A DNA stretch of 64,000 nt from NCBI GenBank assembly GCA_018697195.1, contig CM031858.1:88663584-88727583 (forward strand), written 5' to 3'. This DNA is from Certhia americana (taxonomy: Eukaryota; Chordata; Aves; Passeriformes; Certhiidae). The notes below the pieces were generated by a model, which searched no databases, had not been told where the DNA came from, and saw nothing but the letters and a program-made list of their open reading frames with translations. Positions 39,701-53,775 of the stretch are shown here, piece after piece; position 1 is the first letter of the stretch; each line of letters opens with the position of its first letter. The position numbers and the translations under genes are program-made.

Positions 39701-42700
39701 CAACTCTCTGATTGTTTTCTTTTAAAACACATCTACAGTGTGTTTGCTATGAATACAAATGTACAATGCAGAAAATAAGGGCCATAGCAGACAACAAAAC
39801 CTATCTATCATAATTTATTCACTCAGCAAAGCTATAAAAAAGTTTAGTTTATAATATACTAAAGCTACTCCTTTTGTTCCACCATTTTTTTTAAACTGAG
39901 TTTTATCAGGAGTAAATGTGAACCAATAAATCTGTGTAATAGATCCTCACCTGCTACAATGTAACACAATTCAAAAATTATTTGGATGTGTTTCAGTTGA
40001 TGATAGTGGGCTTTGCTGTCTCTGACTGTGATTCTTTCATAACTGTCTGATCACACTTTATTTAGTTTCATGAAGCCAAATGACAACGAGTTTTATGTTA
40101 CTGGTTCCATTGTTTTGTATCTTTTTATGGATTCTGGCTTACATATTAATGCAAGATAAAATAAGCCATGAAACTACGGGGACATCTATACCAAAGATTA
40201 CATCAGAGGAGCTAAACCTTGAACTAAGGCATCCTTCTCCACTTGAAAGCATTTACAGCTGTGATCAGACTCAGAGAGGGAGCTGTGTAGCACAGCTGTT
40301 ATCCAAAGAAACCTGATTTCAGCACTGTGTGTACTCCTGGAATTTCCCATGTATATGCCACTGAGATGGGGTTAGTTGGCAAATGTTTAGAGAGAAGGAT
40401 TGAGGGGTATTCAAGCATCAACATAGACACTGTAGAAGAGCTTATGATACCACTTTGTATTGTTTTTTTGGAAAAACCAGAAGGGGGATTTATGACAATG
40501 TGTTTGAAAATCTTGGCTGCAGTATATCCTATTCTTTTAGAGCCAGCTAGACACCAGCCATGTGCATGCAAGATGCTGTGATTGTTTTTCCTTCACTGCT
40601 TGCTTGGAAACAGAGATCCCTAATTTTATCTTCACCACATGCAGGAATTCAAGATTATCTCCCATTTTTCCCATGATGAAAATTGGGACGTTCTAAAATG
40701 AACATTTTGACAGTATTCCTGATCCTTTCAGACATCAATCTTGGCATGCTCCTTTTGTCTGAATTCTTGCCTAGGATAACAGACACTCTATGAAGCTGGA
40801 GAGGCTTGTGGCAATGAAATAAAAGAAGTTAAGAATCAAACTAAAACACTACTCAAAAAGAAAGGAAGACAAACTTTTCATGTGGGAAATTCTTCCTTTC
40901 AGAGGTCTTTTAGTGTTTGTTGGGAAGACATGAATGGCAATAGTTTGTCAGCTGAAATACCTAGTTTCCTTTTTGTTACTGGCATCCACCAGTTAGTATA
41001 CTAAGGCTTATCTTATTATAGTTTTGTTAGTCTGTGGATGGCACTTAGCTTAATAAGGTAGGAAGGTACATTTTTTTTTCACGGAGTATTTTATTCAGAG
41101 ACAAAGCCTCTGTGTGTAGGGAGTCTCCCCACTCAACTTTTCTGAAGGTTGTATATGAATAAACTTAAGCTGAAGTGTCTGATCTAATAGAGAGCACAGT
41201 ACTAACACCATTCTGTAAACTCGAAGCCAATACAAAGACCTCTCTGACTCAATAGTTCCTGATTTTACTTTACCACTTGGACCTCAGGACCTGTAAGGCA
41301 ATCCTTTTGAGTACATGAAATTATAATGGGTTATCAAATCAAAGCCCAGATAGTCTGAAAAGGAGAAGTCAGACTAAAGCTGACATACTGAAGCCTCCAA
41401 ACTATATTGTAAGCTATAACCTTACTGTAGATAATAAAACCATACTAGGAATAAATGAGGCCCATTACTTCTTTTTTTCTCCATTGTCAATATGAAATTC
41501 TGATGATAGTCACTTTATTGCTCTGCATGAAGCTGCATATATTATTTAACTAGTATGAAAGATTTCCATCTATTCAGCTACGTGGGCAGCTTTCATGCGA
41601 TAAAGTTTTATTCTGGCAGGGGAGTACTGCCAAGCTTTACTTTGGTTAAGTACATTAAAAGAAATTCTATCATCCATGTGAGTCTGCATTGTAAAATTCT
41701 GGTTTGCTCCCTCGATATTATTTTCACTAAGGTTATCAATGCGAGAAACCTTTTCAGTAATCTTTAGCACATGTTTGCTATGTAAATCAAACTATAAGTA
41801 GTAGATAAAACCTTTCTAGGGCTTCTGAAACTGTGGGTGTAAAACGGATTTGAATTCAACACTAAGTCTAAGTTAGAGAATGAAGAGCTTTGCTGTCTTA
41901 CAAAATTCTGACTATACAGCTTTTAAATCTGCAGTTCCTGCCACATGTTATTTTGATGACTTTTTCACACTTACTTCAGGTGTGTTCTTCTCTCCCGTAA
42001 GAATCAGTACCATATGATTTTCCAATCTTTATTGGAAGTGTAAGGTAACACTCTGAGGAACTACCACAGTGGAAATGATAAGAAGGGAACAGCATTTCAG
42101 ATAGATAGACCACTTTCTTGTGAGTTTCTAGGAGGCAGAACTGTTCATTCTTTTAAAATCCTATTCTACACCCTGGAAAGAAGAGGCTGGCTCATTTTGA
42201 GTTTGGGATTGAGATTTGCCTTGACTGCAGTAGCATAGTTCTTGGTACTTTTGATCAGATATTTCTCTGAAAAGTTGAGGAGTTCAAAGGCGTCCGTTCC
42301 ATTCTTTCTTGTCATGATAGCTGCTTTGAAGGTCATGGTGGCATGGCTAAATACTTCTCAGGTCTGCTAGATCTACAGGTAGAATAGATCTGATACATCA
42401 CAAGTCCTTTTGCATTCTTTCCCTCTCTTTTCCAGAATTACTTTAGGTTCAGAAATCTGATACATCTTTTCAGTATAGTCCAGTTATCACCAAGATCCTT
42501 GCTTCCTTTGAGAGGGACTGTGCTGACCTCCATGAGAATTTGATTCCTCTCAGCCTCAACTGTGTTGCATCTGCTTTTCCATCACTTTTCCTCAGATCAG
42601 TCACACAGATTCACAGCTGCTTCTGCTCTGCATTGTCTTCAGCCCTTTTCTTTTCTTCAACCTCATTTCTTAGTTTGTCTTCCCATCTCTCTTGCCATGA

Positions 42701-45700
42701 CTGTTGTCTTCTGTTCCTGCAGCTGCCCATCAGCCCTAGAATGTGCCTTTGGGCTTATCTTTGTTTTATATCTTCATCTTATTCCTTCAGAGCAGTAGCT
42801 CTAACAGTGTCTGATGCTTCTCAATGCTGAGCTCTCATGGATTGTGTCTCCAAACTTCTGGTAACACAGTATTTTCAGACACTCACTCTGCAGGTCCTTG
42901 TTTTCCCACATGTGATTAAGGGTCAAACCTAACTCTTTAAACAGTTGCCAAGAAGTAAGAGCAGTGATGAGTCAGGAGCTCTATAAACCCAGCTGCATAA
43001 TGTAGTTTAAGTGTTCAATGAATTAGAACAATGGGAACAGTCATAAAGCCTTCAGTGCCAAAATGGTCTTTTTGTTTATAAACACCTGCGCAGCAGGATT
43101 TCCCATTGCATGACTGTAGTACTTTGGCTCTTTTTTATTAAAGGATAATAATTTTTGAAAATAACACAAGCACTCAGGTTGAAGACTGAGAGCCCATGGG
43201 GAAATTGCATTTAGGTAAAGAATCCTAGCTAGGTAACACATTCTAATAGTGTTTTTCTTTTTCCTGTTTGGCATTCTCTTTTGGACTTTATAGGGATGAA
43301 ATAAGAAAAGAGGGTAAATTTTAGAGAGGTATTCATGTATTTCAGAAATAGATGCTTATGTCTTGCTCTAGACTCTGTTTAGAGATCTGGATTATGTCAA
43401 TCCATGACACCGGATAATAAATCAAGGCATGGCAGATTCTCTTATTTTTCTACAAGTGTTGGCTGCAGAGCATAACATTAACTTCTGTAGATAACATTCT
43501 GCTTTATTAAATATAATGGGAATGGCAAAAAATGCTTCAAGAATGAGCTACACTTCAGATCATATTGATGGCTTAAGCACTTTGAACAGTGGTGAGGTTA
43601 CACTTACGGCACTCCATTTTTGGTTACTTCCCTATACTTTTCTAAAACAGGAATTAAAGCTGCTTGAAAGAGTATAATAGGCATATCTAAAGGAGGGTTT
43701 AGCATTTCCAAAGACCTTCTAATTTTACTGAGAAAGAGGAAAATTAGAAAGAAAACACTGCAAAATAAAAAAGCACATTTTAAAAGTATCATTTCATCTC
43801 AGTAGAAATATCACGTGGCTATAATCAAAAAGAGCTTGACTAACACAGCAGCAATCAATGTGAAAGAAAAAACATTCAAAGAAAGAAAACATCCACTGAG
43901 AGAAATAAACTTAAGATCATAGATATCATTAGTCTTCTCAGTTCTTGAAATAGTCTCACAAGCAATACTTCCTTCCAGAATTACTGGGAAAATGTGATGG
44001 AACAGAGTCTTATTAACCTTAATTTAGACTTTTTGATATCAAAATCTGATTGTGCTGTGTCACAAGCATGTATTAATACAAGCTTATTTCCTTCAGTTCA
44101 TGACTCCTGTGCATGAAATTTTATGCAAATCTGTTTATTATCAGTAGCAGGAAGAGCTAGAAACATTCAAAGGCAACATAGGGCTGTGACTCTGGCTTCC
44201 CATATTTCAGGCATGCACTTAGAAAATCTGCTTGAGAGCCATGCATAGAATTTTTCTAGGCTCTGAAATAAGAATTTTTTAAGGGGCTACTGCAGACAGT
44301 GAAGAAGCAAGAAGTAAAAATATATATTGAAGTTCCTTAGATCACCCTCTGAATTTTGCCTAATTAACATCTGCTGCAGGTTTTATGTTCAGTGTCTTAT
44401 GGTTCTCTTTTACTGACATGTTTTAGTGTGTAGTGCTAGCAAGCACTATTGATAGAAATCAATAACCACGTGAATTCTCGAGAAGCAGCTAAAGGCTGGA
44501 GCAGTTACAGAGATGGGGAAATGTCCTTTACAAGTACAAGGGAGGCAAGATGAGACAGAGGAATGTAAGCATCTTTCATCTGATCAGCAAAATGCAGACA
44601 AACTTGAAGAAAAACTCTTCTTTCTAGGCTGAAAACAGACACAACAGCACCAAGTGCTGATTAGAAATTATTTATGTTGATTTAAATTAATTGCACTGTT
44701 TGTTAAGATAATTTAAAAGACAAAAATCACTGGTGCTTGTGAAGCAAATATCACAGTGATTATTGTTTCAGGAAGGGACAGAAGGACAAGTGTTTGTCAC
44801 TTGCAGAACAAGATCTGGATAGGGAGAAGTTTTTACAGCCCTGGAAAGCAAAACATGCTCCTTATGGAGGCACACTCATTCCCATTTGTTTTGCTCTTAG
44901 GCCTATTTCCTGTATCTTCCTAGAGGATCAGAACTAAGCCAGTACTGGAGCTCTGTGGCAGTGGTGTGGTATGATGTTGCTGTTGCTCCTATCACTGTGA
45001 ATTCATTACAGTGTGTAGAGATAGTTTTTTTTTGCCCACGTTTTCCTTGAAGATAACTTAGTGAGTAATAAGCATGTTATATTTGGGAACAGTGATGTAA
45101 GATGAATGAAAGCACTGAGTCCTTCCCATCTCCATATTCTATGAAGTATTTCCAATGATCAATTTATGTAACTTAAAGCACCTTAAATTCACATAGAATC
45201 TCATTCCAAAGCTCAACTCAGTACAGCTTAAGCCACATTAAATCAATCACAAACTGCTTTACCTCTTTCAGTGCTAATTCCATGAAGGGATTTCAAATTT
45301 TTCATGGATTTTTTTCATAGTTTTCCTTGTTCTCCCATGGAGATGTTCTTATGATTTTATTTGTGAACTGTAGTGTGAATATATAATTTTAAAAATAATC
45401 CCTAGGTTTAAAATACTAATAAATCAAATTAAAATATGCAGAATCACAGAGAGCTATGAATCTTCTTCACACTGGCTGCAAGCTAACTGCACCTGTGAGG
45501 CATGTCTGCTTCACAGACCCATGTATCCTCTCAAGCTTCCAGCAGGCCCTCCAGTTTTTGCCCTTGTATAAACTAGATTGCAATTAGAGTAAGGAGGCAA
45601 AAGCATAGACAGAGATCTGTTCTAAATTTGTTTGACCTTTATCCACAAACTAGTCATGATTAATAGAAAAAATTCTTCTTTACCACTGAGTGTATATTGC

Positions 45701-46000
45701 AAGTAAACAGTTTTGCAGAACACACATTTTTAGAAACCTTGTCTCATGGCATCTTGGATTAGGGTAGGGCTTTACCTCTGTGGAAGGCCACTGTAACTTT
45801 CTGACCAAGGTTTCATGTGAGAGGCAGCTACACATTGATGTGATATATTGCCATTTGCTGATTGCATTTAAATTTCCCTTGCACTGTAACTCCTCAGCTG
45901 TCCTGAAAGGTGAGATGCAGGAAAAAGAATTTCACCCTGTAGCACCAACATGGTTTGGTGAGATGGAGTATGTCTACATTAACTTTTTAATTCAAATTAG
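36764..46000. other. Non-coding stretch, nothing firmly identified
   Basis: About 9 kb without a recognisable gene or repeat. The plus frames at 40080-40316 (a hydrophobic N-terminal stretch near residues 5-24) and 40327-40581 are adjacent but in different frames, and match nothing that I know. The segment at about 44670-44760 is AT-rich with TTAATTG and TAATTT-type sites and might be regulatory, but this is not distinguishable from chance here. Confidence 0.55.
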
Positions 46001-46060
46001 GAGGGCGCTTTTCAACGCGACTCTCCCGACTATCCCTACACGCTGTGCTTTGTTTTGCAG

Positions 46061-46081
46061 TGCAGAGCTGTCTCAGAACAG
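46061..46081 (+). other. Possible 21-nt micro-exon (speculative)
   Basis: A 21-base segment is bounded on the left by a pyrimidine-rich stretch ending TTTGTTTTGCAG (46049-46060) and on the right by GTGAGA (46082-46087), both good matches to vertebrate acceptor and donor sites. The length is a multiple of three, and one reading gives CRAVSEQ. A cluster of five CpG dinucleotides lies just upstream at about 46006-46042 in an otherwise CpG-poor window. An open frame runs from 45780 through it to 46085. No parent gene is visible, and splice-like pairs also arise by chance. Confidence 0.12.
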
Positions 46082-46966
46082 GTGAGACGCATTCCTTTGG
46101 GAAGAAACAAAGTTGTTAAGATTTTCTCCAGAGGTGTTTGTAGTTTGTATTCCAGCTGAAAACAAGTATTCAGCTGGTGGAATCAAGACCAGGGCCACTC
46201 TGAAGTGAAAAGCTGCAAATCAGGAAAATTGCAGATGTGGGATGTCCAGTGACAAGTGTTTTGCTCCAGAGAGCTGCTTTTGCTGCTGTGCACAACTGGT
46301 TAAGGTAGGGTCAGCCCTTGTGATCTCAGGTGTACAGCATGTACATGTGGGCAGAGATTGCCCCAATTTCCAACTGAGTACTAGAAAATAATTTACTCAC
46401 ACATATGCTGGGATAAGGGACATATAGACATATATAGGCATATATTGACATTAAAAGCTGCCTATAGGCTAAGGAAGAGCAAGGAAGACTTACAGTATGA
46501 ATTGTTTGAGGTACACTTTTAAAAAACAAATATGTGCTGTAGGAAGCTCCCTGTCCTGGTTTGACATAAATGAATCATTCCAAGCACTGGAGGCATCTCC
46601 AGACACCTAATCCTGGAGAGTCAGTTCAGCAAAATTAAGACCTAGTTATTAAGTATAATCACCAATGTTTATAGAACAGATTACTGCTTTTGGGTGCCAC
46701 TGATGTAGATATCTGATATACCACCAGTGACGTACCAAGTGAGAACTTGATTTTTCAAGGTTCATTATATAATTAGTCCATATTTTTTGCTAGGTGTTTC
46801 TTACTGTAATGTCTTCATATCATCTGCAAAATCTTTAACATAATTTTCACAGATAAATTATTGGTGCAGAAATTCTGCCATGCTAATTAAATGTGAGAAA
46901 TGTACTCATTGCGTTTGTGAATATGCATATCGTTTCATACGAGTTTGCTAGCAAAGGTATTAAAGG

Positions 46967-47008
46967 AATTTCTGTAAGTAAGTATGTAATTTCTGTAAGT
47001 AATTATGT
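46967..47008. repeat. Tandem duplication, 2 copies of 21 bp
   Basis: Two adjacent 21-base units (46967-46987 and 46988-47008), each beginning AATTTCTGTAAGTA, differ at one position (G or T at unit position 16). It is a small, recent local duplication. Confidence 0.9.
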
Positions 47009-50000
47009 TTTGGAAAACTTACAGTCATTTTTACTATGTTCTTTTGGAGGGTTTTTCTGTGAATGTGGGGATGCATTACACATGTGTGAAATAAATTATT
47101 TATTCATTTGAGGGGGGATTCCTTTACTCCCTCAAGCCTCCAGATAGAAGGTAGTTCACCAAAATTGAGATGAATTACTTGTGGACTCCATGTTCTGGTT
47201 CTTCTTTGTTCTGTGCCTGTTTCTTTCTGTGTTTTATTGGGAGAGGGGAAAGGGTGTGGCAGGGCAGAAGGGTAGCCTGTTATGAAGTGGACTCTGACAA
47301 ATCCTCTTGGGTTTGACCTCCAAGTTGAATGTAATCATGTAGCATATTTACTCTGAGTTAATAGAGTCTGTGTTTAACATTTATTGCATTTGATTAATGA
47401 AGGTTTTGCTGTTCCTTTGCTAAAGGAAAGGACAGATGTGTTCACGGTCCACTGCTTCCATTTAAACAAACACAAAATCGGGTTTCAAATCTTATTCAAG
47501 GGCATGCTTCATCCAGGGGACAATATATAGCCTTCAGTCTGAAATCAGCTGTCAGAAGCAAAAACTACTATGTGATTTTTTTAATCACAGGTGAGAGAAT
47601 AGTTGTCTTTGAGCATCTAGCTTTCTGTACCACTGAACACTGCCCAGAGCCAGTGGAAAAAACAACAGCTCTGGAAACCCGAAGCTGGTCTGGCCTTTGT
47701 ATTCCTCATGTCCCTCAGTATAATACACATTCCCTGCTTCAGGTTCCCTTTAAGATGCCCAGTGCCCACAGCAGACACTGTCTAATTGAATGATGTCGCA
47801 GTCAGTTTGATGTACAGTACTCTCTCCGAAACCATGTCATTTAGAGCAAATCAATCCTGTAGCCAAATATACAAAAGTTTTAGTCCACTCCTCCCTTAAT
47901 CTACTTTATTTACTCTGTTGAATTAGAGACAGTAGAGATTTCTGCCATTGCCTGTCCATCTATCCATTTGCCATAAGGACAGCAGTGTTTTTTTGACAGT
48001 CTTGTTTGCCCATTCAGAGCAAAATCAGCAGGAGAATAGCATGGTTGCTTACTGTAAGACTGACATAAAAGTAATGAACTTGGTTTAAAGCAATAAGATG
48101 CGGGTTTGTTTATGGAAGAACAATGGAAGGATGATGGAGTATTTTAGTAAACATGAAGCACATCTCAAAAGCAAAATATCTTTGTTTTCACATGTCCCAT
48201 GTGTAGAAGCTGACTATTGTAATATAGAAGCTTTGGAAGTAATAAAACAAATAAAAATGTGTTGTGATTTGAGTTGCTTGTAGGCAGATGTCCCCATTGA
48301 CCACACTTACACCTGTGTTCTCTCATATTTGTAGCTCATCTAGTATGTACAGACACTGTCACTAAAGTAGCATCCTCAACATATTTGTTTAATTTGCTAC
48401 CTCTAATGCAAGCTGCTTAAGCTGAGGAAGTTCTGAATTGATTTGCAAGAACACAGGTAATATCCGTGATAGTGATAGTGCTGAGACTCCAGCTGGTAGT
48501 GCACATAGCAGAACATTTTGACGTAAATGTTTTTCAGGGCAGAGACTCTCGCTAAGATGTGCTGTGCTATAAAATGTTTGTATTACTGCTGCTGGAAAGA
48601 TTTAAGTGGAGATGACAATTGCCTGGCATTTTTCAGGTATTATTATGAACAAAAAATGGCAGAAAACTGACTTCATGCAGGTTTGTGCTGGGTAGTGTGG
48701 CTTACTGTCTCTGCAGAGATAGCCTACTAGTTTGCTCAGCCAAGGCCCTGAAACAGTGTTCATTCCTTACATATGCCTGGAGAAGGGGCAGATTATCCAG
48801 GTCCAGGATTTCCAGGTCAACAGATTGACCTCAAAGTCCCAGAGCAATGAAGTTACATAAACTGTTATCTGTAGCAGCTTTTCTCACAGATTTTGACTGA
48901 TAACGGTTCCTCCTGGTCTTATCTCAGCAGAGTATTATGCATGCTGTTGTGTGAAGCTTATGGGGCCTGAAGCTTCCTCCAGAGAGACAAATCTGTCACT
49001 GGGCTTCCTGTTGTTGAAAGGAAAAACAATCTTGCAGTGCTTTATCCATGATACAAAGGCTTTTTCCTCCTGAAAAGAAAAATATGTAAAAGATTTCCCT
49101 AGAAAAAAATGTATGACTTACATTCTAGATGTGGCTAAGGGCTTTCATATCACTTTAAGGTAAATATGCTTAAACAATCCTAAATCTATTTCAGTACATT
49201 TGGGAACTGTCCTGAAGTACAGTTATGTTATAGTCACACAACCTTAGTGTCTCTACAGATCGGTCTGGGTACATATAATTGCCAGTTCAGGTTTGCACTA
49301 AACTTTTCAAATCATTTTGATAGCTGCTAAAGCGTGGTAATGAATTTATTTAGGAAAAGGATCATATTTTCACTATATGTGTGCTTACAAGAATCATAGG
49401 GGAATCGGGCAGACAACTTTCTGATGACATCTTTATTCTAGAAAAGCAGCTGACTGTAACTAACATATCTAAGAAATAGCCTTGGTGTATTACTGCCTTA
49501 CATATCAAAAATCATTCACCAGCAGAAGAATCAGCAAATAAAAAAGCTAAACATTATGCACAGCTTTATTTTCATCATGAAGTTGCCAAGTCAAAATCTT
49601 TACAGGAAATCCGTGAAAAGCATAAGCCACTATGCGTAATAAACCTAATACATGGCATTCCTGCTTTAGGCTACTTCTCTAGTGACAGTTTCATGGGATT
49701 CATTGAATTGTAATGGCTTCTTTATTCTGTTCTTCTTTTTTATAATTTCTATGATGAATCCTAGCAGAAACTGAGGTGCAGAGAGACAGATAGTGTATGA
49801 TGTAATGTGCTAATGAATCTGGTAAACTGCTTTCTGTGCTAAATATGGTTAGACCCGGACAGAAACGATTAGCAAACATTCTGTTTTAGGGACTCCTGCC
49901 AATTTTCAACATTCATGACAGCTGAGAACTGCCTGTTCCTGAATGTGAATGCTACCATGGTCATTGTTTCCGGTTTCTAGCAGGAATATCATGTCTGTTC

Positions 50001-53000
50001 TGAATCTGTGGGCCATAATCTTATTTTACCACAATGGCAAATTCCAAAGGTTCTTAACAGAACTCCCAACTGCTTTTAGTGCTTAGAGCACTGCTATACA
50101 TCCAAAACAGGTCTGCACCCAGCAGTTCTTATCACAGCCTGTGGAATATTCAAATGGGTTGCACAGAAAGGTGGGTTTGTCTGAATTTCTAAGCACCTGC
50201 TGCATTATCACAGCAGTACATGCGACAGACATCATGTGCTTCTTGCTGAACTGTGGGATAAATTGAGTGTACCTGTGAAGGTATTCTTGTCTTTAAATGG
50301 TAAGCCTAGACACCATGCTGAAATAAAACCGCTTACATCTTTCCAGTTCTATATAGCCTGTCTTAGGAAAAGAGGACCAGAATCAAGTTCACTTTGCTGT
50401 TGCAGTTGACAAGACAGATTTTTGTCTCTTCCTTGAGCATTACTCTTGTCCCTAATGTGCCCAATACACTGTGCTTCTGCTTGCATTCAGGAGGATATCT
50501 TACTGTAGTAGAATTCTTCAAAGTTTTCTTGAGAATCTTTCTGATACATCCATGCTCTGTATATGTTTGTCATCTATCTCAATCTCACCAGAAAGGGAGA
50601 AGAGCATAACTTTGCCAGCTGCATAGAACATGTTGAATCTGGAACTGTAATATAGTGCAGGTATTTCTACAGATAACCTAAACGGAGGAAAATTCAGTGC
50701 CGAACAACATTCATATTTACATTTTCAGTAAGTGTATTGGAGTTGTCTGGTGTTCCAGAGGCTGGTACGCAAATCAGATCCTGTGATGCAAAAATCCTAA
50801 AAGGAGCTGCTAAAGTAAATTTTTATTATGGTTAGCATTTCTCCTGAGAGGAGCTTGTCTTTGCATCTAAAAGCATCCCATGTTGAAGCAGAGGTTAATT
50901 ATCATCCTTCCACTTCAGCACATACCATAGAACCCACTGCACAAACCAATGAAATGGTCACTATATGGCTCCAGACCCAGAGAATGTTTATAAAGCACCT
51001 GACACATGTGTAGCAGGGTGAAAAGGGGTTAGGTGTCATGAAAATGCTTTGATAGCTCTGTGGGCTGGAGAAGCTCGTCAACTCATCTGTTTCTTTGTCC
51101 TAGTTATATTTCTCTAACCAAATTATGAGAATATTCTGGGGTTTGACCTGCTTTTCAGGCTGATTTTCATAGGAGACAAAATATCCTGACAGGTGTGGCC
51201 AGCATGACCTTAGTGCTTGGGCAATTAAAATAAGTAAACTATAAAATATTCATAGCACATGATACTGTTGTGATTTTCTGGCAGATTGATTGCTTCAGTC
51301 AGGCTGAGGGGGCTGGCTGCCAAGGATTTATACTGGCTAGCGAAAAGCACTCATGATAATAGGTCCTTCTGGTAAAAACGACAAAACCTGGAGGTCAAAG
51401 CACATAGAACAGCAAGTGAAATAAAAATCACTCTGTTGTGACTCTCTTCTGATGTTGGTGGAAGCAGCAAGTTCAGTATGCTAAAATACCCAGCAAATTT
51501 TTGGTTGTTTTTCCCAGTGCTCTATTAGGACGAGGGGCAATGCTCTTCTTTAAAAATGAATTCCTGATAAGGAACTACTGGAAGAAAGGTTATAAGGTTA
51601 TGCTAAAAGCTATGTGATAGAACTTGTTCTTACTAAAGAATTAGTTTAAATAGCATGCACTCAGGCTAATGCCCCTTAAGTAAATGTGGCTTGAATGAAG
51701 AAAGCCACTCTGCAAATTAACACCATAGCAATGCAGAATAGCTGAGCTGATCAGTTTCCTGAGCTGATTTTCATTGTTGGGTAAGATAATTCTTGTTGAA
51801 AGCATAACTATTCTTGAATGAGGGTTACTGGTTTGTTGGTGGGTATTTTTTAAATGAATGGATTATCAGCAGCACAAATATGAAGTGAAGCTAACTCTGC
51901 AGCGAAAAAAGTCATGTCTCTGTGCACCTCCAGCCTTCTTCACAGGCTGGGAGTGGAATTGTCTCCGGCTGTGGCCAAAGGCAGATCTTGGTAAGGATGT
52001 TCCCAAAGAAATTTGTGTCTCCTTTTTGCTGAGGGTATCTACACTTGGAAATTTAGCAAATGGGATTCCATCTTCTCAGTGAAATACAGAGGAGTTTAGC
52101 TCAAGTAAAAGTGAGAAGACACAGCTTCTGCTTTGCAGGTAGGCTTGTGACTATATTAGATGCAAGGGAAAAATATATTTAAATAACAGAATGGCTGTCA
52201 GAGATGTGACAAAAGACAGACAGGTGTATGACACAAAGGTGGAACCAGCAAGAGAAATATTAGCTTCTGTCATAAAAATACAAAATAAGGGCTCTGTTGA
52301 GGCACTGAAGGACAGAGTGGTACTTTCCATTTCTTTCTCTCAGTGGCTACTGAGGAGTAGTAGTTGAAGATTTAAATTCTCTATAAAAAAACTTTATGAA
52401 ATTATAAAAGTTGAAAATATTTTCCTGGTGAAGATGAAATTCCTTTTTTTGGATGCAGCTATATCTCTAGAGTAAATACTTTGTTAGCCATGTGTTTAAA
52501 ATGTGCACAATTTTCCCTGATAGCTGCACAACTCTGACTGCTGCAAAAAAGTTTATAAGCAGATCAAGGGCACTGCTTTATAAATTATATTCAAAATAAA
52601 CTGTAAAAAGGACAGAAGGGAATCTCCCTTGTTGAATTTCTGTGTTCAACTTAATTCAAGGCAGGCCAAGTTTCCACATCAATTCAGATCAGAGAGGATC
52701 ATAAGCTTCTTTTTATAATGACCAGATAGCCGGACTATCTCATGTACAAGGTCAGAAGTAATTTCCTTCTTTCTGAAATACTGATGATCTGTGTCTGAGC
52801 TTGGGACAACATGGGGACCACAGCTTGCTTTAATCCAGCTAGTGGTTTAGGCTTTCATTTCCTTTTCCTCCTTTTCTTTTGTATTGCCTTCAGAAATTAA
52901 GTAACCACAGTTGAATTTTATATCTTTTAAAAGACCTGGGACAGACTTGTGTGAGCATAGAAAATCTAGGAGAAAAAAATTACAGCCAAAGCTAATCACT

Positions 53001-53052
53001 AAGATCTAGTGGGTTTTTCTATTGTTGCTAATAAAGTTGAGCACAAGGACTG
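47009..53052. other. Non-coding stretch, nothing identified
   Basis: About 6 kb without recognisable gene, RNA gene or transposon. Frames of 60-74 codons occur but show no domain, no consistent strand and no exon-like boundaries. Confidence 0.6.
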
Positions 53053-53095
53053 GTTGTTTGTTTGTTTGTTTGTTTGGGGGGGGGGGATTTTTTTT
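53053..53095 (+). repeat. Compound simple repeat (GTTT)n - G11 - T8
   Basis: About five GTTT units (53054-53075) run into 11 consecutive G residues (53076-53086), one A, then 8 T residues (53088-53095). The poly-G run is the longest G homopolymer in the window. It is prone to length change, and to sequencing error. Confidence 0.92.
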
Positions 53096-53775
53096 CTTTT
53101 AGGATCAAAATATTTTTAGTTAGAAAACTCACATTATGTTGATATAAAACTCCCTAATGCCAACACAATGTGTTCCCGACCCCATTAAACTCCAGTGCTG
53201 GTCATTTCAGCAATTTCCTACTGATGTATTCTGCCCCACTGATCAAACTGCTTTAATAGGTACAACCTATTAATCTATGTGTATAAATACCTTTATTATG
53301 CTGATCATATATCATAAATATTCAGAACTGAGCCTTGGACAGCTACACATGTGCAAATCAGATGTAGCACGAACAAGCACAAGAGAAATATTTCCCCTTG
53401 TACCTTACTTTGCTGGAAGTAGTATTTGAACCTATGAAGTGTTGCTGGATCTTCAGGTGATGTTATATTTATATATCACTTCCAGTGTTTGAGGTTACCT
53501 TTCTGTTCTGAATTACCTTTGATGTCCTAACTCACAAGAATGAAAACTGGAAAAATTACAATTTCCCTCCAGTTCTGTCTTACTAGTTATAGCTACGGAG
53601 CTAGCACACTGGCAAAAATTTTATTGTTGGCCATTTTGTGATTTAATTCCTTTAGTTAATGCTTATTTAGGTATTGGAGTGGTTCTATTAGTATTAAGAC
53701 CTTGGTTTAGAGGATAAAATTACTTTGGTTGTGAAGTTCTACAAAAATCTCTGCTATCTTTTGACAGTGATATTG

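Noticed and set aside
40080..40581. Two consecutive plus frames, the first with a hydrophobic N-terminal segment
   Set aside because: They lie in different frames, are AT-driven in composition, and have no similarity to known membrane proteins. A leucine/isoleucine-rich stretch is common in translated AT-rich DNA.
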